A stretch of 64,000 nucleotides of DNA from Lottia gigantea (taxonomy: Eukaryota > Mollusca > Gastropoda > Lottiidae): positions 1,627,213 to 1,691,212 of the forward strand of contig NW_008709614.1 in NCBI RefSeq assembly GCF_000327385.1, written 5' to 3'. The notes under the pieces are model-generated. The model was not told where the DNA came from. It saw only the letters and a list, made by a program, of their open reading frames with translations, and made no database searches. Shown here in pieces: positions 31,001-41,000 of this stretch. Each line of letters begins with the position of its first letter. The first letter of the stretch is position 1. Both the position numbers and the translations under genes were made by a program.

Positions 31001-34000
31001 TTGCTCTTAACTTCTTCTCTTCCTTTCTTAGTTTATGAAGTTCTTTCTCTTTAATTTTATCATCTAGACTATTAAAAAAAAAAAACTTTTCAAGTTAATG
31101 ATTTATCAGAACCTTAAATCTGCTAAAGTCTGCTGGAAGTGGACATTAACTTGTCCTAACAAGAAGGTAGGTGTCAAAATAAAAAAATTGCCCTTACTTT
31201 ATCCAGTCAAGGCCATGTTTATGTTGTAACATACAAATAAATAGTTTTTCACGTAAAGTTGAATATTTCTCATCTAGGACCTCTATAAACTCCTTATCAT
31301 CATCAGACAATACTAGTGTTCCCATGGTAACATTAGCTATACCATCAAAACATTCGTTGATACAATATTTGTGTTGTTTACGTATCAGTTTCCTCAATAC
31401 TTCTGATGACTTCGAAAAAAAAAAGGTCAATACATCTTAAAGCAAATAGCATCACAGAAAACTTAATGTTGAAGCTGCAATTTTATTTTTGTCTTTGTCT
31501 ATCAATAGGTATATCTAATTACATATAATTTTATCTAGACATCAAAACACATGAAGCTACTCTTCTACCACATACCATTGGCAAAGACTAGTTATTTGTT
31601 CTTTATCATAAATTATTCTCATATTCTCACCATAGATTGTATTTCTTCTATCTTCTGTTTCACTTCTGCTTCTTGATAAAGATTTAATTTGGAGAGAATA
31701 ATGGATGATATTTCAACATTAGATATATTTGGATATCTTTCTTCCTCTTTAGCTTGCTGTTTTAACCAATACAGACCGACAGCTATAATAAACACAAAAA
31801 TTCTCTCTCAGAGTTACAACATATAGAATAGAATTTTAAATGTGGTTAACAGTCAGTTTGTCAAACACAAAAATCTGTTGTGGTATTTTTCTATGGTATA
31901 GACCTTAGACATTTCGATTTATTTCTAATTTAAAACTGAGAGGACATTCCTGCTCACCTTTATGTAATATTTTGTAATGCACAGATAAAGTAGAAGAATC
32001 TGGAAGGAATGATGATAAATTATTTAACCAATTCTGATGTTGATTTCGTAAATGGTTAATCTCTTTCTTTTTCTCTATCTCTGATAATTTCCTTAATACT
32101 TCTATCACTGGTTTACTATCAGGTCCTTGTAACATGGAGATCATAGCCTATTAAATAGAGAAAATAGTGAAATAATAAATAATAACATATTTTGAGTTGA
32201 TCTGAATCTATATCTTGAATTCAAAATTAGGCTGTAAAATTGCAGTTAATTAATGCTACGAAAGAACAGGCACATAATGTCAACATAACCTGTAAGTAAG
32301 AGTGTATTGTTTGTGGAATTAGTAATTTGAATACATAAAATGAAAATCCTGATCTTCAAAATCTGGAAAGGTTATGGTCAAGTAGTCTCAAAGCATTAAT
32401 AACACCAATTAATCCATTTATGACTGAAAAAAGAAAAACCAAAATATTTAGTCTACCTCTCGTTCGAAGAAATGTTTCCTGTCTATTTCTGAGATGACCT
32501 TAAGTCTGAGATCAACTATACCAAGGTTATCAAGTTTATCTAGAGTTATCTTTCCCTCGGAGACTTGGATCTGTTTTCTTCCTTTCTTTTCTTCTAATTG
32601 TGACAACACTAATTTCTTAGATCTCAATTCATCTAGATTATTCCTAAAATGAAAATACTGTCATTAAGTCTCATGAATGAATGTAGGGGTACAGACTTCA
32701 TTTTTTGCGATTCCTTCCTTTACTGGCTCACTTGCAAGGATCAACAATGAATGAAAAACATTCTAAGATTGTGCATATTACAGATAGTTCTATGATCGAA
32801 TCATTACAAACACATTTTGTTTAAATTTAAACAATAATAAATATCTTAATTTCTAGGATTTTAAATTGTTTAGATTTAGATTCTTGAAATATCCAAATTG
32901 GGTTAGTAAGATATATCTTTGACTGCAACAAAACTTACAATTTATCACAGATTGACCTTTCACCTAAACCAGTAGTTAAAATAGAAGAACTAATATCAGA
33001 TTCATATCCCAATAAGTCATGCTGGTGATGCAGGGAGGCTAATTCTGAATTAATAGACATAGCTGCTGATTTTCCATCTCCTCCTTTATGTAATAAACCT
33101 AAACAATACTGCTTTTCCTGTAGTCTACGATCTTCTAAATATTCTAAAATATCACCAGCTGTTTTAGAACCTGCAATTCAAATTAATAATTTAACATTCT
33201 ATACGGTCAAATAAATTTTACCATACAGATGTCAGAAATGGTAAATACACCAATAGTCTATATGTTTATAATACTATCGTTATGCATGACAGTAGATAGA
33301 TTGACTTATATTTTGCATCAACATATTAAATAAAAACAGGAAGTTTTATCTTAATGAAATAAACTCTACACATAAAAACATCAATAAGTTTTAGGGTTAC
33401 CTCCATTCAAATTTTCAAACTTCCCCTCACAAAATTTTCTGATCTCCTCCTCTGACTTTCCTTCTTCTTTTAAATTCAATATTTCTTGTTTGATTTCTTC
33501 AAATTCATTCTGTGATTTATGATGACCTAATAAGGCTAATAATGAATAAGGTAATGAAGCCATTCCACCAAGTAGATCTCGACCATTACCAGTTAAACTC
33601 TTATCTTTTATCATTTGTTTAGTTCTACGTCTTAAATCTTGAAATATATCAGAGACTTCATTTTCCATATCTGTTAAATAAGGTTAAAAATCAACATTGG
33701 AATGTGATATTGTGACAAAAGAAGAATAAATATCTTCTAACCGAGTAGATACTGATCTCATTGTGTAATATCATTTCTTTTTCAGCAGAGACATAAAATT
33801 TTTCAGAACAAATTTGATGAAAACCTATTAAATATATCAGAAGGCAATAACACAGGGTTAAAGCAGTGTTCATTAATGTTAAGATAGGTGTACAAAAAAG
33901 CTAAGATAAGCATCTACTTACTTGCAGCAAATTCAGCCATATTTAACAGTAATCTGTCTTGTAATATATTATATTTCTGATCTACAGAATCTAACAAATC

Positions 34001-35289
34001 ATTGATATTGACACTGTTTCTAGGTTTTAAAGGTAGATTACTATCATCTTCACCTACAGCTAACCCATCATCATATAATAAAGCTTCTACTCCTTGACGA
34101 TTCCACCTGAAAGATATCAAAAGCACTTGCAGCATTGTCAATATTAGGTAATATCAGATGGCTCTGTATCTAATTGCAGTATAACAACAGATTTCAAACA
34201 AATCTTTCACACCGATGCATGCTGCAAACATGTGAACATGACCTTCAGTTTGATTGTATCAATTATTTTCCAGTTTCAAGAAATTCAATTCAAGAAAATT
34301 GAAATGAAATGAATGGAGTTTTACGTCCTACTTTTCTGCACCACAAGAAAATTTAAAGGAGATAATAACAGTTTTTATAATTATTAAAAAGAGCAATAAC
34401 TTTATTTCTATCACATACATCCAGACAGCCAAAAAGATTGTCAGACATACATGTGTGCCACAAAATCCATCCACATAGAAATATAACCTCTCTTCTGTTA
34501 TCAATACCTACTTGTTTAATTTTCTATTGGCTTCACGACTAACACTTTCTCTATAATCATCTTTATCAACATTATCCTGTAACATAATACATCAAGTCTA
34601 CAAGTTAAACATAAACTCACACATCACACCTTTTTATACAGCATTTAAAATATTTTAAACAATAATCAGTATTAAGAGTGAAGAAATTCAAACAAACTAA
34701 ATGTAGAAAATAAAATATAATATAATCTTACTATTTGGAGATTTACCTCAAATGTTTTCATTGTCTCATATTCATTCCATTTCCATTCCATAATCATTTC
34801 ATCCAGTCTTCTCTCTTCTTCTATCAGTTGTTGATCAGTACATGCAGTACCCTCAGGGATTTCACACAACCAGGCTCTGATTTCATCATAATATATATCA
34901 CAATATGGATATTCACGTGATGATATGAATTTGTTCCATGTATCTAAGGAGAAATTCTCTCCATGGAATTCACGAAATAATATTAATGCATCTTTCAAAC
35001 TAATTTTGTTATTTCCATCAAGATCTAAAGCTCTGAAATCCCAATAAGCTTCTTCTTGAATCAATCTCCTCCGTTCAATTTCACTTAAAACAACAAGAAA
35101 TAAGTCTCTGGTCACCTTTCCAACACTTGAAGCACCACAGATCTGTTTTATAACAGTGTTAATTTGAGCTAGAGGAATAGTGGTTAAATATACTGATTTA
35201 TGAAACTCTTGAAGTTGATCAGCTGTAAGAAATCCATGACAAGATCTGTCCAACTCATCAAATATCATATTATAGTCTTTAATACCCAT
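10039..35289 (-). CDS. Giant EF-hand, repeated coiled-coil protein (unnamed)
   Basis: I do not recognise a named orthologue. Forty-five coding exons join in phase to about 2,489 residues: 34747-35289, 34512-34576, 33922-34106, 33753-33824, 33401-33670, 32939-33170, 32457-32643, 31958-32147, 31631-31782, 31198-31409, 30954-31068, 30784-30841, 30460-30663, 30128-30271, 29557-29760, 28856-29046, 28500-28625, 28165-28321, 27307-27411, 26967-27123, 26487-26610, 26052-26226, 25297-25478, 24973-25167, 24707-24830, 24338-24451, 23842-23942, 23425-23585, 23037-23250, 18568-18720, 18016-18162, 17379-17561, 16910-17075, 16538-16710, 15982-16345, 15647-15777, 15263-15455, 14908-15050, 14290-14485, 12096-12166, 11619-11801, 10910-11005, 10621-10767, 10221-10316, 10039-10107. 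Residues 89-100 (DLDGNNKISLKD) form an EF-hand loop, and a degenerate one lies near 14-25. The rest is charged, mostly helical or coiled-coil, with a KYxxLxDKL motif at about 245, 678, 1053, 1397 and 1801. No signal peptide or membrane segment is seen. A calcium-sensitive cytoskeletal or ciliary scaffold is a guess only. The ends of exons 4 (33753) and 41 (11619) were chosen by phase and are the least certain. Confidence 0.85.
10596..10612. repeat. Solo terminus of the TACGCCCACA repeat family
   Basis: ATGTGGGCGTATAAAAAG occurs alone in the intron next to exon 43 of the giant gene. It is the inverted form of the CTTTTTATACGCCCACAT end seen at 41394, 56343 and 56896. Confidence 0.5.
11030..11105 (-). 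mobile_element. SINE tail fragment
   Basis: On the minus strand this reads GGCCAGTGCTTCTATAAGAG, followed by an unrelated 3' flank. The same tail (GGCCAGTGCTTCT or a close variant) follows the tRNA-like heads at 47636-47835 and 62503-62605. Only the tail part is present here, in an intron of the giant gene. Confidence 0.5.
12845..13130. mobile_element. Diverged relative of the 2200-2539 element
   Basis: This segment shares an ordered series of short blocks with 2270-2530: AATTCCTTYMAAAA, TTTTCTATATAT, AACRCTGATAATYCTG-like and ACACTATTACTGATTG. It lies in the 2.1-kb intron between exons 39 and 40 of the giant gene. Its terminal repeats are too decayed to fix the ends. Confidence 0.45.
18857..19460. 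mobile_element. Harbinger-like DNA transposon remnant with MADF/Myb-type frame
   Basis: The ends are imperfect inverted repeats of about 35 bp: left AACGCAGACGAGGAACATTT, right (read in reverse) CACAGACGACGAACATTTAG. A third, internal inverted copy ends near 19027, so one element may be nested in another. Between them, 19090-19353 on the plus strand encodes 87 residues. KFWTVEKEQILVDMW and DYSDRNKKYTAMQEI resemble the Trp-rich Myb/SANT or MADF-like DNA-binding protein that PIF/Harbinger elements carry beside their transposase. The frame is cut short after about 85 residues and no transposase is present. The stretch is GC-richer than the intron around it and abuts the 19475-23076 minisatellite. 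Target duplications could not be settled. Confidence 0.6.
19475..23076. repeat. Minisatellite of 51-54 bp unit carrying a splice donor
   Basis: Roughly 65-70 head-to-tail copies of a 51-54 bp unit fill most of the intron between exons 29 and 30 of the giant gene. On the minus strand each unit contains ACTATTTAATTCAG|GTATAG. The right-most unit is continuous with exon 29: the last 36 nt of the exon plus its donor (23037) are one unit. Units differ by small insertions (AAGTA, AAAAGTA, CAAAGTA) and by C/T changes. A more uniform 51-bp block at 20160-20560 leaves a long but meaningless open frame on the plus strand. Confidence 0.95.
27607..27660 (+). repeat. Dispersed GAATGGAGTTTTACGTCCTA motif, copy 1
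   Basis: Three or four GAAAT copies lead into GAATGGAGTTTTACGTCCTA and then CTCTTCTGCACC. The same 40-45 bp text is found at 34299-34344 (plus) and 53889-53934 (minus). It lies in an intron of the giant gene, within a longer segment related to the 2200-2539 element. Confidence 0.7.
28716..28832 (-). mobile_element. tRNA-derived SINE head
   Basis: The minus strand reads GGGGCAGTCGCAATAGCTCA then GTGAGTTGGATGC, an A-box (TAGCTCAGTGAGTTGGA) in tRNA-like context. A less clear B-box region with ATTCGAAAGGGACA follows at the left. It lies in the intron between exons 16 and 17 of the giant gene. No full cloverleaf is expected or seen. Confidence 0.55.
29269..29509. mobile_element. Small element with TTATATGCCCACA inverted ends
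   Basis: TTATATGCCCACA at the left and TGTGGGCATATAA at the right enclose about 240 bp in the intron between exons 15 and 16. The ends resemble those of the TACGCCCACA family (56343, 56896, 41394), so it is probably a shorter cousin. The frame inside it (29169-29381) is not considered a gene. Confidence 0.6.
34299..34344 (+). repeat. Dispersed GAATGGAGTTTTACGTCCTA motif, copy 2
   Basis: This copy is nearly identical to that at 27607-27660, including the leading GAAATGAAAT and the trailing TTTTCTGCACC. It lies in the intron between exons 2 and 3 of the giant gene. Confidence 0.7.
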
Positions 35290-35689
35290 GGTTGTTTATA
35301 GAAGGCTATAGTGGTTTATTTTGATTTCAGCTCTTACTCCTCCTAGAAGAAATAGTTTTAATAAATTGCAATTTGATTTATTTCATTGGTTAATAAAAAC
35401 ATAATCAAAATATTTTTCAGAGCCTGTTTAAAAAAAAACACCAATGTATATCATTTCAAGGTTATAATGTTCCTACATGACCTATGTTCATGTACTCAAT
35501 AGTTGGAAAAATTGCAAATATTATGATCTTGCTAAAATTGTGCTCATTGCACATTTCATCAGCACTACACAGAAAGACATAGTAGGATCCTTTATCAGGA
35601 AAACATTCCATCTAAGTCCCCAGTTCCCAACAACATCCCTTGGCGGAGTGGGACTAGGGTGTCAGGGGTATGACAAACTGGTGTAGAAT

Positions 35690-35823
35690 AATTCATTTTG
35701 AATTGAGAGAGCACTTCACATCATCACATGCTGGAAATGTAGATGAAACAAATTTTTGGGGGTGTGAAAGGTCCAGAGGATTGCTCCGGGGGTGTGAAGG
35801 CTGAAAAAGGTTGGGAACCACTG
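35690..35823. mobile_element. hAT-type transposon end fragment
   Basis: The right end is AAAAAGGTTGGGAACCACTG. Its reverse, CAGTGGTTCCCAACCTTTTT, is the terminal inverted repeat typical of hAT elements. Inside it are two copies of GGGGGTGTGAA. The opposite terminus was not found within a few hundred bases, so this looks like a solo or truncated end. It lies about 400 bp upstream of the giant gene's start codon, within its 5' UTR intron. Confidence 0.55.
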
Positions 35824-36339
35824 AAAATACAAACATAAAGAGATCTTATTAAGTACAAATAGATCAAATTTAGCAATTGCATATTTGTGATGTTTTGATC
35901 AATGAACTAAAATCATACTCATATATGATAATATGCCTAGTTCTAGATGACCATGACCTCATTTATTTACTTGAATAAACATTATATATATCATCAATCT
36001 TAATTTTAAATGAAATAACATCTAGATTTGATCTAAATTATGTTCATTATTAAATGGAAGTGTAACTTCTTTTTCTTAGATAATAGATCAAAATCTATTT
36101 GTTGCTTTTGATTCCACACTTCCCTTGGGAGGCCTATTTAATCATTTATATTATTATTGCCATATTGTTGGCATTGCAATCAAAACAAATTCAACCATTA
36201 AATTCAACAATATAGGCCTACTGTCATCATCAGATATAATGGTGTTGCAAAGTCAAAACGATTAACTTTAAATAACTGAAATCGGATTAAACAGTGTTTT
36301 CTTGTCGATTTAATAATTAAAGTTGAGAAATTAAAACAA

Positions 36340-36420
36340 AATTTACCGTTATTTTCTGTTTAATGGACAGTTACATCCGCCATGTTGTTTACCGTCGTTC
36401 AGGTGTAGTCTTGATTAATC
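36340..36420 (-). promoter_or_regulatory. Probable first exon and promoter of the giant gene
   Basis: On the minus strand, AACAACATGGCGGATG (about 36373-36388) matches the YY1-type AANATGGCGGC element often found at animal transcription starts. It is followed by a donor ACG|GTAAAT at about 36347. An acceptor TTTCTTCTAG|GAGGAG sits at about 35345, some 55 nt before the start codon, so a roughly 1-kb 5' UTR intron is likely. The ATGGCGG begins a seven-codon upstream frame (MADVTVH) ending before the donor. Confidence 0.5.
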
Positions 36421-36949
36421 GGAATTTCGTACATCAAACACATCATTACGTCTTGACAATCTGATCTGAGCAGGTGCCCGTTATCATTGTTTTACAGTGT
36501 ATATTAATAATATTATTATTTATGAGCCAATAATGATTGAAAACTAGTGTAAAGATCGACGGGAAATCTCAAAACTTGGTTGAAAATTTCTGGAGATGGG
36601 GGAGGGGTTCGTCGGCAGGACGAGGGTAAATAAAGTCATTCTTAGACACCATGCATATTGTAGACCAACATCACTGTTTTAATAAGCTGATATTCCAATT
36701 CTCTTATAAAATCAAATTTACTTTTACCAATTTATATGCACAAAGCTTAAGCACCAATCAAAATAACCAGGTTAACAGGACAAAACACTGAACTTCAGTA
36801 ACTGAAGATATGCAAGGGAATAGGACTAAAGCAATTCAAGAGAAAATACCAGGGGAACAAGACATTCAAGGGCATAGGACACAACACTAAAGATATACAA
36901 GGGACTGTGGCAAATCAAAAGATGTTCGAGAGGACAGACAAAACACAAG

Positions 36950-37760
36950 GGAAACAGAACACTAGAGATATGTAAGGAAACAGAACACTAGAGATATGTA
37001 AGGAAAAAGAACACTAGAGATATGTAAGGAAACAGAACACTAGAGATATGTAAGGAAACAGAACACTAGAGATATGTAAGGAAAAAGAACACTAGAGATA
37101 TGTAAGGAAACAGAACACTAGAGATATGTAAGGAAACAGAACACTAGAGATATGTAAGGAAACAGAACACTAGAGATATGTAAGGAAAAAGAACACTAGA
37201 GATATGTAAGGAAACAGAACACTAGAGATATGTAAGGAAACAGAACACTAGAGATATGTAAGGAAACAGAACACTAGAGATATGTAAGGAAACAGAACAC
37301 TAGAGATATGTAAGGAAAAAGAACACTAGAGATATGTAAGGAAACAGAACACTAGAGATATGTAAGGAAAAAGAACACTAGAGATATGTAAGGAAACAGA
37401 ACACTAGAGATATGTAAGGAAAAAGAACACTAGAGATATGTAAGGAAACAGAACACTAGAGATATGTAAGGAAACAGAACACTAGAGATATGTAAGGAAA
37501 CAGAACACTAGAGATATGTAAGGAAACAGAACACTAGAGATATGTAAGGAAAAAGAACACTAGAGATATGTAAGGAAACAGAACACTAGAGATATGTAAG
37601 GAAACAGAACACTAGAGATATGTAAGGAAACAGAACACTAGAGATATGTAAGGAAACAGAACACTAGAGATATGTAAGGAAACAGAACACTAGAGATATG
37701 TAAGGAAACAGAACACTAGAGATATGTAAGGAAACAGAAAGCTAGATATATGTAAGGAAA
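36950..37760. repeat. 26-bp tandem array, about 31 copies
   Basis: The unit GAAACAGAACACTAGAGATA+TGTAAG is repeated head to tail with almost no length change. Two forms, GAAACAG and GAAAAAG, are interspersed through the array, often as two C-type followed by one A-type unit. The left edge (36826-36950) grades into degenerate copies. The array lies between the giant gene's promoter and the 3' end of RFT1. Confidence 0.95.
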
Positions 37761-38089
37761 GGGACAAGATAATCAAGTACAATAAACTAAGAAGAATAGG
37801 GCGGGTCTTATTCTCAAAAAATTTAAATTAAGATGATTTAAGTGTTCTAGTCATCTGCTTGATCAACTATTAGAATTGATTTTAAATTGAGTTTTATTAT
37901 CCAATCGGATTACATTATTTTTTAAATTCTGGATGTTATATTGGTTAAGTTTTCAAGAATAAGGCTCCAGATGTAAGTAATGGTTACATGATAAAGTTTT
38001 CTAGGACTGTAGCCTATGTAAAATATGGGACACCTGGAGAGAATTTTTATATTTTGAAAATAGGGGGAATGATTTAACAAAATTATTCA

Positions 38090-41000
38090 TCATGATTCCT
38101 TTTTATTTGCTTTTCTTAAATAATATTGTTGTTCTATAAAATTTATTAATTTCTTTTCTGTAAATAATATTGTTGCTAAGGTAACCAGTAAACACACTCC
38201 TCCAATCAAAACATGTAACACTTTACCTAAGACATCACCATTACAAAATTTTTGCTGCAAGAAAAAACAGAATCGTAACAGAATCATAAAGCAGAAAATA
38301 GCATTGAAAATGTGTCTTATTTTCTTTATATAAATGCTTAATTTTCAATAACTTTGAAGCGGATCATGTACACCTTGTCACATGATAAACCGGCGTTTAT
38401 TTCTCCATAACAATAACAAGATCCACTTTCATTTCTTATATACATTGGTATATCTTTTCTGATAAAATACTCCAAAATGTTCTATTTCGTAATTGTAAAA
38501 TACCCGAAACCGATATCTGTCAATCAAGTTCACCGCCCTGCCCCTAACAATATAGTTCTATGAATCAACAGTCTTATTTGGATGACAGAATTATCAAATA
38601 TTTATTATTCCATTGAAATATTAACAACAATTGTAAATTTAAATAGACTCTAGATAAAAAATTTGGGTCAATCCTTGTTTTCGTTTTCGATGTCTTCATA
38701 CACCTAATTGTCACGTGACAAACTACAGTTATTATAAATAAACACTCGTTTGGCTAACTGGTTTATTGAAGGGAATGATAGTAGAAATGTAAATATTGAA
38801 CAATGAATTTTTTTTTTTCATAATATATATAATAATTAATAAAATATACCAAGTGACGTCACACAACATTAACCTCATGTGCTTTTAGTTTTATTGCTTG
38901 AAGGTCAGGGTATATGACGTTTTATTTTATTTACACTCAGTGATCAAAGGGTTAAGATATAATGAAATACAAACCTCTGATAGATAGGTGATAATAAATG
39001 ATAACAATATGACAACATTAACAGGTAACGAAGGTATAATATCATGTAATGGTTTATAATTACTCTCTTTAAAATATGTTCTAATAAATATCATACTGTA
39101 ATATACAAATATTATTAAGATCAATAATACATGCTATCAGAGTAAAAAGAAATCATCATCAACAAAATCATTATTAATTAGTGGTATTTAAATATATCAC
39201 AATCCAACCAAATATCACAATCAGAGATATCACAACTAAAGCTATTCTTATCAAAATAGCATAGTAGACATTACAATTATTGTTTTACACTGAAAGAAAC
39301 CTGTTAACTATCAAATAATGTTCAGCAGTTCAGTCACTAATGAACACCGTTGATTTTCACATACAACCAAATGAACAGATCAATAACAAAATCAACAGGT
39401 AGTGCTTAGTGTCCATAAGCCTTGTTTCCATCCTCCCGTAGTGGGAATCAATTAATTAATTAAAATTTATTCTGACCTATGAATGATCCTTGCAGCCATA
39501 TTTAAACAATTAGCCAGTATAAAACCTACACTACCAATTGTTTTAGTTAAAAACCATGAAGATAGTAAAAATAAAACAGAAAATAATAACATCTTGTGAT
39601 TATATCTGAAAGAGATAAATACAGGTGATCAAAACCAAAAAAATTATTTATGTAGGATTTACATACATTAGTCTACAATGGATACAAACGTACATACACC
39701 ACATAAATCAACAGCCCTGCATCAAATACATCAAAGACATGTGAACTCTATATTAAATGACATTAACTTTGTTAGACCTTACCTATCTACATCATTTTTT
39801 GACATGGCAGCAAATACGAAGCCTTCTGTAGTACCATTGATAGCTATAACTAATACATATAGACAATACCATTTTAATAACACTGGACCTGAAATAAATA
39901 TTTGAACATTGAATATTTGTTTATCTTAAATTAACAGAAAGAAGATTCACTCAAAATTAGAATTTCAAATAAACCCTTGACCCTATATCTCTCTTTACAA
40001 ACTTTTAGATAAAATATGTTGTGCTGTTAATCTATTTTCTTCTTCTGGTTCTTCTCAAATGCATTTATGTTTTAACCTGATTAGACAAATGACATGAATG
40101 AAAACTACATTTCTGCATTGTTGCTAAATTTGCATTTTGTATCAATAAAACTGGCATTTTGTATAAATAAAATTGGCATTTTGTATCAATAAAATTTGCA
40201 TTATACATCAATGAAAATTGAATTAGGTACATGTATAAACAAACCAAATTCCATTTCTGACAATATCTTTGAGAACAAACAAACCTGAGCCGACAGTAAG
40301 TATAGTTCCACCATATAAATGTAATGCTAAATAAGAATAGGTGTAACCAAAGGTTAATATGATGCACCCTATTAATGTCACTATTTTTAGAAATAAACTT
40401 AAGACATCACTACTGAATTTGACATCTTCCTGAAATATCACAATTACAAGTTACATGTATTTTGAAATCAGTGTTTATTGGCGGTCCTTTTCATTTTGAT
40501 GATGGTTCAGAACATAAGGAACAATCATTAGCTATGTTCATTCCTGTAACAAAATGGATTGTTAAATCAGAGGCAGTGTACAGCCGATTGCACCCCCATC
40601 AATTTCTAACACATTTAAAACTATGATATTTTTCCTTTTTTGTTTATGATTTATAATATGTGTCAGAATGCAACAAATTAATTCTTATTATCCAAAATTT
40701 TATTGGGGTAAAAACTCTGACGCTCCATTTGAGGCTTGCGTCTACGGTGCTTTATAAAGCTGACATATTATCAGTCTTGGGAGGCTGAAAAGGGATTTTA
40801 AAGAGGTTTTTTAAAATGTTTTATGTATATTAAGGACACTGATATTGATTTGAACATCACTATGGTAAAGACATTTGATATTATTAGCAGATTTTGCCAC
40901 AGTGATGTCATAAAACATTTACCAGTAGTTATAATGACATGTGTATTTCCAATACACTAAGTTCATATTTGTTAGAACTAGGCATTTAATGACATCACTA

